A stretch of 64,000 nucleotides of DNA, taken from positions 28,940,339 through 29,004,338 of the forward strand of contig NC_133284.1 of the NCBI RefSeq assembly GCF_005239225.2, given 5' to 3'. Positions within the stretch are counted from its first letter, which is position 1; each line of letters opens with the position of its first letter. Below the pieces are notes generated by a model. That model was not told the DNA's origin. It did not search any database and was given only the letters and a program-made list of their open reading frames with translations. Of the stretch, positions 11,340 through 22,687 are shown piece after piece. A program made the translations under genes and the position numbers. This stretch comes from Populus alba (Eukaryota > Streptophyta > Magnoliopsida > Malpighiales > Salicaceae).

Positions 11340-13430
11340 TACCATTACATAAGCTAAAGAAATAACAAGTTTATGAAATTATGCAGATCTTTTAATAGAG
11401 ATGGGAAGTTAAAATGAACCATAAATAATCCACTTTTAGGCTAGCATACATCAGGTTTTCAAACAAACTAAAGAGCGAGTATTTGAGATAAACTGCAGCT
11501 TCCAAGCATATCAGCTCCTAGTTGCGTTGAATGATTGATTATCATACTTTCAAAAAGGCCAGAGTCCATGGAAGAACATGAACACTCACCCTCCACCAAA
11601 AGAAAACGAATTGGAAAACCAAAATAGAACAGTCTTTGGTGTATTTCTAAAGTTGCAAGTTTTAACCAGGACATATGAAACAAAGTAGCATACCTGCAGC
11701 AGTAAGACTTAATTTGGTTACAGAAAACCATGCTATGTCCTTAAGGTTAGAAATCATGAGACCCTCAGCATTTTGCATATATAATAGTTAATAATGCTGC
11801 TGGACAGTATTTATCCAGGGCAGTAGTTAATGATGTGATAGATAGTATCCATCCATTCTTCACTTGACCTAATTCAAAAATGTAGTCAACAATGCCCATT
11901 TATTATATGGTCATCAAACCAATTTACAGAAGCTGGATAAGTCAAAAAATATTTCGTTCAGCAATATCACATGAAGAGGAGGGAACAATTGTGGTGGCAG
12001 TGAAGCTAAAACTGGTGCAATTTAGAAGCAGTGGATCGCAATAGCATTTTAAGGACCAATAGAAGAAATATATTTTTCCATTTCATTTAAGAATAGGCAA
12101 TAGATTCATGGTGGAAGATATATCAGCAGATAATTTTTCTTTTCCACTTGAAATGGCATCATTGCAACAGTTGATAATTCTATTGGCAGCAAGGAAATAC
12201 TTTGGAAATGAACTTGAAAATGGAGTAGTCAGAATGGAAACAGAAGCATGATCGCCAAGATGTAATTGGTCTTAGTTAATTGCTTGTCCAAAGGAAAACA
12301 GAACTGTCATAGCTACATTAACATCCAGATCTTATGAAAAGCTAATGCAATGGTACATTTTCATGAGTAAGAATCCATTAGAATGCATTACATGCTAACA
12401 TTTAAAAAGATCTTAGATCCCTTAATAACTATAAACACATGACTTTTTCACTGACCATTTCAGTTAAGAAACCGAGAGTCAATGCCATGGGTTGAGCCAC
12501 TATCCTATTCACCATACTTGCAATTAAATAGTTTCCTAGAAGTGATCCAACAAAAACTTTCCCCAGTTAAGTGAAGAAATGTTTCTCAAATGATAAAACT
12601 TTTTCATAAAACAGGAAAATCAATGGTTCTCACATGGCATATATGAATAAAAGAAATGCAGAAAGAACAGTTATTAGAACAGAAGCGCTCCATGAATAAA
12701 ATTAAGAAAACCAAGCAATAACAGACCAGGAAACAGCAGTTTAAGACAGATATTCAGAAGTTTTGTAATAGGAAATTCTCTTCGATGAAAATATTGCTTC
12801 AATGCACCAAAAAAACGATGAGAATAAGGTAAAACATAAACTCTCTTTCCTGTAATGGTTTTAGCTTACCATATTCAAAAAGCACTCAACATTAACCGAG
12901 TCAACAAACAAGCAAAAAGAACAAGTGGACTTAAACCTCACCAAATCACTGCCAAAATGAAAGGCGGAGAAATTCTATGTATCTTATCATCCACCTCTGG
13001 CTTATCAAGTAGCTTGAAAACTCCAAAAGTTCTCCCCACAGATGTCACACCTTAATATAACAATGATCTTCGGTTCAAGCTAGCAGAGAGAATAGAGCTT
13101 GTAGTAGCCAAAATTAACACATCTTAGACAATGAGTACCTGTTTGTTATTTTCTACTTGCTGGAGGAGGGCAGTATAGTTTAATTACAGAACAAACTCAT
13201 CGCAGATAGATGATCAGAATTCCAACTTATTAACTACAAATCTGAATTCAACCACATTAACTGAACATTGAGGTTAAATACATATGAAGCACTCAACTTT
13301 GTAGTCAACGCCTGCCTCATCACAAAACTCAACTTTAAAGGTTAGGATGCATAAATGCTCTGACACCTTTATGGAAAAGAACGGTTTTCAAAAATATGAG
13401 ACAGTAGAACATCACCGAGTAAATTAAATA
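11340..13430. other. No supported feature
   Basis: About 2 kb of AT-rich sequence with short frames only. I searched by eye for the missing TFIIA N-terminal exons and did not find them. No hairpin, tRNA or transposon terminus is evident. Confidence 0.5.
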
Positions 13431-13930
13431 NNNNNNNNNNNNNNNNNNNNNNNNNNNNNNNNNNNNNNNNNNNNNNNNNNNNNNNNNNNNNNNNNNNNNN
13501 NNNNNNNNNNNNNNNNNNNNNNNNNNNNNNNNNNNNNNNNNNNNNNNNNNNNNNNNNNNNNNNNNNNNNNNNNNNNNNNNNNNNNNNNNNNNNNNNNNNN
13601 NNNNNNNNNNNNNNNNNNNNNNNNNNNNNNNNNNNNNNNNNNNNNNNNNNNNNNNNNNNNNNNNNNNNNNNNNNNNNNNNNNNNNNNNNNNNNNNNNNNN
13701 NNNNNNNNNNNNNNNNNNNNNNNNNNNNNNNNNNNNNNNNNNNNNNNNNNNNNNNNNNNNNNNNNNNNNNNNNNNNNNNNNNNNNNNNNNNNNNNNNNNN
13801 NNNNNNNNNNNNNNNNNNNNNNNNNNNNNNNNNNNNNNNNNNNNNNNNNNNNNNNNNNNNNNNNNNNNNNNNNNNNNNNNNNNNNNNNNNNNNNNNNNNN
13901 NNNNNNNNNNNNNNNNNNNNNNNNNNNNNN
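13431..13930. other. Assembly gap (500 N)
   Basis: Exactly 500 N, so the true length is unknown. The gap removes the last residues and stop codon of the DVL-like gene. Confidence 0.99.
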
Positions 13931-14209
13931 AATCACCATGTTTGTGCCAACAAACAAGCATGGCAACACAGCGCCTCATGATATAAAAACCTTGCCTTCT
14001 GTTCCTTGGCTAAGCTACTACATTTATGTGAAATAGAAGAGTTTTTTGAAAATGAGAAGCTCCTTGGAAGAGGGCACTTTGGAGAGAGCTCTTGAGGGAC
14101 GAGGTCCTCAGAGAGGAGCCTTGGAATGATGAACTCTTTAGTCGAGAAACTTCTCGTGAAAGAAGAATGAACCTTCTTTCTTTGATGACTTTCCACTTTC
14201 TTCATCCAT
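13931..14209 (-). pseudogene. DVL/ROTUNDIFOLIA-like (RTFL) small peptide, two frame breaks, cut by gap
   Basis: The C-terminal end carries the RTF/DVL domain: KCSSLAKEQKARF in one frame and then YIMRRCVAMLVCWHKHGD in the next. This matches the family hallmark of KEQ, RRCV and a CWH end. DVL/RTFL peptides are plasma-membrane-associated regulators that restrict polar cell proliferation and shape organs. Upstream is a Ser-rich region with RSFSTK, usual for the family. The ATG at 14209 (MDEESGKSSKKEG) looks like a family start but loses frame near 14170. The ATG at 14205 is in frame with the Ser-rich part. The second break is an extra base in the A run at 13985-13989 on the plus strand, inside the domain. 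Both breaks are single-base gains in short homopolymers, so either a young pseudogene or a consensus error is possible. The stop lies in the gap. Confidence 0.75.
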
Positions 14210-14307
14210 CTACGAAGAACCTTAGAAGCTACAAGTGACTAGCTACTAACAGCAAGTGATATGATTCTTCTATGTATGTTCTATATACGTGTGAGAGTGC
14301 GCAAGAG

Positions 14308-14310
14308 TTG

Positions 14311-14354
<44 letters not shown>
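14308..14354 (+). repeat. Compound (GT)n(GA)n microsatellite
   Basis: An uninterrupted GT run passes directly into a GA run, about 100 bp upstream of the DVL-like start on the minus strand. It is likely polymorphic in length. Confidence 0.9.
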
Positions 14355-14357
<3 letters not shown>

Positions 14358-14939
14358 GATCGAGGATGGGACTCGCTCTGAGTGGGTTTTTTATTATATA
14401 TTGTAATGGCGATTCGGGTTTCAAGATGTGAACCAGTATTTCATTTGGTGCTGAAATTCTTTGTTTTTTTTTTTTGTATATTTTGGTCACCTTGCATCCA
14501 TGTTTTTTTTTTTTTACCTCTCATGGCATCATGTTATTGGCTGGTTCTGAGGTCTCAAGGTCTGTATTCTTACTGTGTGACTTCCTGATTCTTGAACCTC
14601 CTTCCTCCCCCTCGGAGATCCATCATTTAATTTTTAGACACTGCTGTCGTACAGAGCTCCATTATGGGTTAATTTTTTTTTAATTTTAAAAAACGGTCAC
14701 CATACAATCCATACAGAGAGGTTCGTACTCAGTAGACAGATATGAGCTGGTTATGTGAAGAGGGTTGTGCTCATTGTTCCACGAAGGACAGGGGTCGGTC
14801 TAATAATTGAAACGTTTACTGCCCGTGGCCTTGGAGCACGTTCAATACGCGTCGAATTTCAGAAGTTGGGCTCCTTCCTTCGCTTGTAAAAGTTTAAGGT
14901 CATATTTTTGCAGGTTTTAACCTGTTTTTTTTTATTATT

Positions 14940-15115
14940 AAAATTTAAAAATCTTATTGTTTTGAATTAAATTTTTTTAGTGTTTTTAAATTGTTTTGAA
15001 TGGTTGATATTAAAAAATAAATTTTAAAAAAATAAAAATATTATTTTGATATATTTTCAAGTAAAATATACTTTTAAAAAACTAATATTTACCACACTTT
15101 TAAACACTTATAATG
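14940..15115 (+). repeat. Dispersed AT-rich repeat, copy 1
   Basis: The core reads gttttgaatg, aaaaataaattttaaaaa, attttgatatattttcaag, aaaactaatatttaccacac. The same ordered blocks recur at about 20200, 42625, 43566, 46545 and 57180. I recognise this as a very common poplar repeat (MITE-like). Ends are approximate. Confidence 0.7.
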
Positions 15116-15119
15116 AATA

Positions 15120-18100
15120 GTTTTCTTTTAATTAAATTTGATATGGTTTTATGAAACGGCTAATCTGATTAATAAATTAAGCAAGTTAATTTATATTGCT
15201 TGATAAGATCATTTAAGATAGGTTTTGACAGGTAAATAATTTTACGTATTGGCTTGCCAAGTCAAATTATATCAATTTCTACTCAATTTATTTAAAATCC
15301 CAGCTTAAACCAAGTCTTCGGTCAACAAGTCATTGGATTAAACCATCAAATTTCATTACACTCTTTTTTTAAAAAAACAAAAGAAAAGAAAAGTCATAGC
15401 CATATAAATTATTCATATTTCATGTCACCATTTTTTTTATATATATTAAAACACACATTCCAATTACAGGTGTTTTACAAAATGAACTCCGATTAGAAAC
15501 ATTCTAGAAAAAACACAAAACGTTGGACTTCATGACATAAATATTTGGATCATACGATCGACAAACAAAAATATAAAACGGAACAATCCTTTTGAATGGA
15601 GTTAGGGTCATTTAATCTTATATTAATTAACTCATTTCAAATAAAAATAGAAAGCGGGTCAATTTTTCTAAAACATAGAAAAAATCCATATAGAAAAATA
15701 ATTCCCACATGATGTTTTTAATCTTCTGTTTAAACACACTTGTTGAAAAAATATATAGAAAAATCAATTCGAAAAAAAGAAGGAAGTTGTCTCGGAAAAT
15801 GCCTTGGATGCTCAAACTTCTTCCCTTCTTCTTCTTCTTCTTCTCCTAGGATTCTTCTCCTGGGATTTTTGGTTACATTAGAGCAGAGAGTTTCGGTGCC
15901 TGTGAAGGATGCCATATTAGGCTAGCTTGATATCCGTGAATCACCAAAGCAATATATATATATATATATATCGTGTCTTTCGTCCTGAATGTTCTAGCTA
16001 GGTCACCCTAACCATTAAATAATACAAGAGATTGTACTGCAACCCATTGGGTCAGTAGAAATGAAGCTAAACGTTCTTGAATTAATCAAAATCTTATGTA
16101 ATAGAACAAATAAAAAATGAAATTTAAAGTTACCTCAAATTATTAATTCATCAACGGTGCTCTTCTGAAACTCACCATGTGATGAAATTGGTTTGTGCTC
16201 TGCGTCATCCGTTGCTGGACATCAAACTTCAAAAAACTAAAAAGATGGTGTACTCACGAGAATATTTAAAGCCAGACCAGTACATGATCAAAATGTTTTT
16301 TTTTTTGTTTTTTTTATTATTATTAATATAAATATTCGGTCAGTGTATATCTAATTAATTTTATAAATTTTAAAATTAATAACCATATAAATTTTTAATA
16401 ATTAACAATGTTTTGAACTTGAAATCAAGGAAGAGCAAACCCTGAATCAATAATCAAATGGTACTTAAATTGAGGTGAAATTATAAACTAATAAAAGTTT
16501 CTCAAAACAACGGTCAAATATTCCACTAATCCCACAGGTCAGAGTGATTGAATAGAGGAGTCAAAATCTAGCCACATGGTATGTTCTCCTGGGTACACAA
16601 CGCATCTATTTTTTTAATCTTCTTGGATTTTTTTTTTATTCTAAGACTCTGTGGGCTCAGCAAATTCGTAGGTGAATCATGGGAGCTTGAGTATATGCAC
16701 GTATTGGGAGAACCACATGGAGACATGTGAGCTGCACAAGGGATGGTCAGGCTCAGGACGGGGAAGGGAAGACTTGTGAAACCATGGATCCCTCTCTGCT
16801 ACACTCCATAAGAACAGCAGGTCAAACTTTCCATAATTTTGTGTCTACAAATGGTCCACTGATTTGTTTTAAACGAAAGCATCAGAGAGACTCTTTACAG
16901 TTCATCTTGTTGGCTCCATTTACGTAATTACCTCATATATCGAAACACAAAAGGGAAGGATGACGCTTGAACTTGGCTCATCTCTTGTTAACTACAGTTT
17001 ACTTACTGTGCAGGTCATCAATGGCTGGTAAAACCTACCACACAGCTCTTTACCATATATAGTACTTGCAAGTGTCAACTTGTGCAACTTACCCCCTTGC
17101 TAAAAAAACCAACCTGGTGGGAGTGCTGCATTTATTAAACCCGACCTGATAAATCAACTGGGAACATGACCGACTAGATTCTTGATTTGAGTAGGGTTTT
17201 TAAAAAAATTAAAAATTAATCTGGTTTGATCTAGATAATCTGACAAATTAACTCATAACTTGAAAAAAACTTGGTCAAATTTGACTTTTATTTTTTTCAA
17301 AATAAAACCATTTTAACTTTTTAAAAAAAAAATTTCAAAATTTAATTTGGTTTAACCTATTCAATTCTTGCTAGAGCTTGAATAGGGTCATTAATCTTTA
17401 TACCATGGATGCACCAAGACAAAATGGGTGGTGCGCCTAGAGCTGACAAATTGTGCAATTAATCCATACAATTAGAATAAATAGTGAATTAACACATTAA
17501 CAAAAGGTTTTGATGAAATAATACATTTTTATATGTTATTATTTGAGAATCTAAATAATATTGTGTTTCATAATTGCAACATTTAAATTAATATCGCAAT
17601 TTGAAATTACAGCAAAATTTTAATTGATATAGCAGGTATACAACATTAGGTGAAGCAAAATTTCATGACAGTTCTATTATACCGAATTTGACGCAGGATT
17701 GACAGGCCTTACTGTATCCGTTAAACACCTCAATTTTTGTGAACAATATTGATTAAGCTCCTTGTACGTGTTCACCTAGCGTTGGAATGTCCGCAGTTTG
17801 CCTTAATTGGAGTGAATTGGAAAAGGGTAATTCTTAATTTTATGTTTAAGATTTCAGTCACTCTATTCTTCATTGTACCAATACTTTTTTTTTTTTTAAT
17901 CTTAATCTTAATCTCAATTTTTTTATTTAAATTGATGAATATTGGTGTTAAATAATATCTTTTAAATTCATAGGATTGTGATACGTGTTCAATCCAATAA
18001 TTTTTTTTTTAAAAAAAAAAACACTATAAAAATTAATAAAAATAAAAATAAAAATGAATTAAAAATATTAGTCACAACCTGGTACAAGTCACGAGTATAT

Positions 18101-19000
18101 CAGTTAACTCAAATTGATGCAGATTAATTCATTTTAATTTTTATAAAATTATCAAAACACGATATTGTTTTAAATAAATCAAAGTGAATTTTGATTGAGT
18201 TTTTGATTTAAGGAATCATGTTAATCATGTTAAATTTAATTAATTTTAAAATGATTTTTTTTTAAAAAATATAAGTTAGGACCATACCAAACTTAGTTTA
18301 ACTCGCCAAGCAGGCTCGAGATTGACCTACTTGGTCTGAGTTTTATCACTAACGTTGAAATGCACACTTCCGTTGAAATGCAGCAGATAAACACTCGAGT
18401 AAATCACCAAATTATGGGAGACGAGAACCGAGCAAGAACTAGATTGGATAACCATAACCTGAAAACAATATTTTAAAAATAAAAAAAATGATCATCGAGC
18501 TAAATGCTCTCCTCTGAATCCAAGAAAGAAAGAAAGAGCTTATTATAAGCACGAAATCAAGTCTTTCGAGAACCTTCTACATAACGTTTCTGGGTGCAGT
18601 TTTGATGCCATAAAAGTGGAGAGTAATCATTCTATTAAAACAGTAAACATTACAATAGTTTAGAGATAATCATATGATCTCTATATATTGACTATTCAGT
18701 GATTCTCTAAGAACTAATTAAAAGCTGTAAACCATGCCAAGAAATTTAAGCAAGCAGCTTGAGACCAGCTTATGAAGTCTCACTTAGATGGAAACGATAA
18801 GCAAGCAGGTTGTGCAGGCGAAAATCACTTAAGGACATGATAGCTTAATCTACACAATTTATTCATCCAACAAGCAGCTTGAGACATGTTGAGGAAATAT
18901 TACCTCCATGGTTTTTGCTTGACAGTTGACTTACACTCCACCTTTGATCAAATCGAAGAGCTTGCTGGACATAATTGGTATGCAACAGTAGAGAAGAATA
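15120..19000. other. Gene-poor AT-rich intergenic region
   Basis: No coding region is supported across about 3.9 kb. It holds a (TA)n run near 15952-15972, degenerate repeat segments near 15180-15360, 17130-17400 and 18070-18360 that resemble each other loosely (aactca, ccaagtc, gttaactc motifs), and a 66-codon frame at 16727 with no domain. Sequence at 18500-19000 is downstream of the MIR172 hairpin on the minus strand and may be part of its primary transcript. Confidence 0.45.
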
Positions 19001-19003
19001 GTC

Positions 19004-19140
19004 ACATATTTGCCGATGCAGCATCATCAAGATTCCCATAAAAAAGGACCCTTTCGACTAAAGGAGGTGACCGTATGCCACCCTCTCACTCAAGCCTTGA
19101 AGATTGTGAATCTTGATGGTGCCGCGTCCGCCAATATAGA
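19004..19140 (-). ncRNA. MIR172: MIR172 precursor hairpin
   Basis: The complement of 19016-19036 is the 21-nt mature miR172 (starts GGAATCTTGATG, ends GCTGCAT; the GG-start, CAT-end form). The complement of 19105-19125 is the matching star strand (starts GCGGCACC, ends AAGATTCACA). The minus-strand transcript meets the star first and the mature strand on the 3' arm, as in all MIR172 genes. The arms pair almost fully, and pairing extends beyond the duplex to an atatt/aatat base, giving a stem of about 35 bp and a loop of about 68 nt. miR172 represses AP2-like transcription factors and promotes flowering and phase change. The promoter was not located; transcription should start above 19140. Confidence 0.95.
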
Positions 19141-19338
19141 CTGATGGTCTTGATCAGATCGACCTTTCCATGAGTATTAATGGACCGACCCTGACCCTCA
19201 GAGAAAATTATAACGTATGAAGCAAAAGTAAGGAAAAGGAACGAATATGATTAATGACATAGTAATTAAAGCAAATACCCACCGGAATAAATCATTGTGA
19301 AGCTACATAGGAGAGTCCCCCTAGCTATAGGTTAAACC

Positions 19339-19352
19339 GGGGGGGGGGGGGG
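19339..19352 (+). repeat. Poly-G run
   Basis: A run of about 14 G in otherwise AT-rich DNA, roughly 200 bp upstream of the MIR172 hairpin. Such a run is G-quadruplex-prone and also error-prone for sequencing. Confidence 0.85.
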
Positions 19353-19584
19353 ACAAGAATGAAAGGCAAAACTCACAATCAAACTAACCAACAAAAGTCT
19401 TGCACCTGTTTGTTATCGACATATACATACCGTATTTATTATAATTGTTTTTTTTATAAAGTTTATGAAGAATGTTTGTTTTTTGTGGTTTGAGATTTTG
19501 TTTAAAATGTCTTTACTGTAAAAACTAAAAAATATATAATTTCAATTAAAAAAATATCATCCATCACATTATCAAATAAACATA

Positions 19585-19615
19585 AAGAAGAAGAAGAAGA
19601 AGAAGAAGAAGAAGC
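19585..19615 (+). repeat. (GAA)n microsatellite
   Basis: About nine GAA units in a row between 19585 and 19615, with no gene attached. Confidence 0.9.
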
Positions 19616-20199
19616 TGGAGCGGTGGCTTTAAGGATTGGTAATAAGAACAAGCCGATTAGACAAGCGTTGTGTGTGGATTGTGGAGGCGAACACAGAGGG
19701 ATCAGACCCCAGAGATCAAATGCTGCTTTCTTCAATGATTTTTGGATTCTTGCTTATCACACTTGGCTTTTCAAATGCTTTAGCTTTTCAATTTAGACCC
19801 AATCACTTTAAATTTATTGTGGACCTAGCAAGATCATTTAAAGATGAATAGACGTGCTTGACGACATAATTGTTGTTGTTTTTTTTTTTTTTTTTAATAA
19901 AAAGGTTCGAATATGAAGAATCTTAAGTTCAATGCCACTTTAATTCCATATATAAGCTACACCCTTTTCTTCTTCTTCTTTCCCCAGTTTATATACATGC
20001 CTCATTTTTGGTTGCATTTCACTCACAAGTGAATATCTCTAAGTATTTCTCTTCAAACATGAATCCTAAGAGGAACTTGGATGAAATTTCCACGAATCCT
20101 AAGAGGTCATTTTTAATATGAAATGACTGAAATTGTGGCCACCATACTAGGTAACTTAGGCCATCAAGTTTAAAAGATGTTGGTATGGAGGAATGATTT

Positions 20200-20303
20200 A
20201 GGGTCCATTTGGGAATACGGTTTAAACCATGTTCCCTTAAATTTTGAATATTTTTCTGTTAAATTTTATTTTTATATTTTTAGATTATTTTGATATGCTG
20301 ATA
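20200..20303 (+). repeat. Dispersed AT-rich repeat, copy 2 (5' half only)
   Basis: It starts gggtccatttgggaatacgg and runs to gattattttgatatgctgatac. There the family consensus stops abruptly and the CACTA-like terminus begins, so the copy looks interrupted by that insertion. Confidence 0.55.
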
Positions 20304-22687
20304 CTACTAAAAACAAGGGTTGTTAGCATCTAAATTTAACAACGGATAATTCAGTTACTAAATTCAGTAACAGATTTGTAACGGATTACACATATATTAT
20401 TTTTTTAATATTAGCAAGCTTTAACAACGGAAAATTCGTTGCTCAAGGCAACATAAATTTTGCAACAAATTATTTGTTGCTAATTGAAAAAATAATTATT
20501 TAAATCTTAATATAAAACCAAAATTATATAGACTGTTAATTAATTTTGATATGATAAAATCTCAACTGTTTAATTCTGCTGTCATTGCTAATTATACACT
20601 TGTACTCCCCTTAGAAACGTAAACAGAGAATAAAGAAACCAACAACTGAAAATTAATTAACTTTGAGTGGATCTCCTTCATCCCTAATAACATCCATAAC
20701 TGTAGAAAAATCACTTTTTCTTCATCGATTTGATTTTCCTTTGTCCCAAACTTTGTCTTCAACATCCCTAATTTTGTTCTTCATCTTCTTCTCCTTTATT
20801 TTAACATATTCAATTTTTCTCTGTAAACCACCAAAAATACAGACCCATGGCAACATCCCACCGGACCCATCATTATCACTATCGAACATCATGATTTACC
20901 CCTTCTCTTTGTAAATGGGTGGGGTTTTGCACTCTTTTCTTCAATAATTCAGGTAATTAATTTAGAGTTTTTGTTTTTCTCTATTGCAATTTAACTTACA
21001 CTAAAAATTTTTAACCTATCTTTCCCAATCTCAGGTGTTATTCTGTCTTGTAGATTCATCTCGCTCACCTAGAACTCAAGAACACAGGTAACAATGTTTT
21101 TTTTATTGTTTGAATAATGGTTTTAGGCTATTCCTTCGATAATATAAGGGTTTATGAAATGTTTTTACCATAATCTATAACCTAATTATGCATGTTTAAT
21201 TGAAAATTTATCAAAACCTCCAATTTAATTTGTAGGGTTACGGTTCATAAATTCAAGTGTCTGGAAAAGAGCAATTGATGGAAATTTCTTGTTACTCTTA
21301 TAGCAGATTTATTTTGTATTATATTTCCTAAATTTCAAAATTGAACAGCTTTTACAAGTAGGGTATACTCTGATTACTTCTTGAGAACTGCATTAAAAAG
21401 TTTGTTTCTTTTAAATTAATTTACATTGACGAATAAACTTGTTCTTCAGGAAAGTTTTTTAGTAATTTAGAATAAGGTTTACACAACCTATTTTGTTCTG
21501 TCCTCATGTTTCTCACTAATGAAATATTCAATCATGTTATAAATTTTCAGCATATTCTTCCATTAATCAAGTATAAAATTCTTTATGGTGGTGGATGGTT
21601 GATTTAGGAGCTACCAATGCTGATATTCTTTCTATTTTTTATGGTTTAACTTGGATTTGTTTTAAAGACTAACAATGGTTATAGTTGGATGGATTTAACA
21701 TACTGTTTATGTTTTTTATTTTTCAAGTAATATGAATAGTTTATTGGATCACAATATAAACCAATAAAGTTGGTTAAGTCTGATTGGGTTGCAATAATAA
21801 AATCTCCACCTTGGCCATTGATTTTTGGGGCTAAGGTAAGTCTATTTTGCTCCATTTTTAGATGGTTGTTTAATTATATCATACTTTGATCAATTAAAAT
21901 GGTGGTGTAACTTTGTATTGATTGATAAACTAGTATCTTGGAATTTATCTGTTGGGCATACCTATCCTAATCTTTTCAATTAATTGGAACTCTGCCTTTC
22001 ATTCGGACAAGATATCTATATTTAAATTTATGTTCCTTGTAGATCCTAGTTTTAGAGGTTCATGTGAACATGATGCTGGTTATGTTCAATTAACTTTTAT
22101 GGGCATAGGACTGTCTTTTTTCTTTCCTTATTCAATGCGAGTTTGTATAAAAAAATTAATTGAATGATTTTCTTTCATTAAGACCAAAATGAAACTTGGA
22201 GGTGACTAAATAATATATCAATTAACTACAAATTTATTTTGATTGTTGCTGGGAAGGCAGTAGTTACTTGCTGTGAATTGTTGGTCATGTACTGCCTTTC
22301 TATTGATCTGACTTTTGGTTAGCTAGGTTTATTTACAGTTAAGTTATTTTTGCTATGCTTTTTATACCTTGTTGTTTTGCTCTTTGAACTAAAAGCATCT
22401 AATTGGAATTTCCTTTTATACAAAGGCTCGGTTTTGTAGAAAAATTATGTCATAACCATACAGATTCCTATTAAGTTAGAGGTTTTAAGAGATAATAATT
22501 AGAGTAAATTATTATTTAGTCTATGCATTTTTTATGATTTTATAAGTTAGTCATTATGTTTTTGAAAACCATAAGTTAGTTCCTTGTTATAAATTAAATG
22601 TTAGTTATTTTGAAATTTCAAAATGCATTTGTAATCTTGTTCAAGATTGAAAATTTTCAAGTTAGATCTCAGAAGAAAAAAAATTGT
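20304..22687 (+). mobile_element. CACTA (En/Spm)-like transposon 5' end, truncated
   Basis: The left border reads tactactaaaaacaaggg, one base off the usual CACTA start. It is followed by subterminal repeats of the aacggataattc / ttcgttgct / caacaaattatttgttgct kind, typical of plant CACTA ends. Downstream (20600-21100) is a CT-rich leader-like stretch with intron-like borders but no transposase frame. No opposite terminus is seen before the Gypsy LTR at 22688, so the element is probably truncated there. The right limit given here is that LTR border, not a proven element end. Confidence 0.4.

Noticed and set aside
13335..13979. 214-codon minus-strand frame
   Set aside because: Most of it is translated N from the assembly gap; only the last few residues of the DVL-like domain are real.
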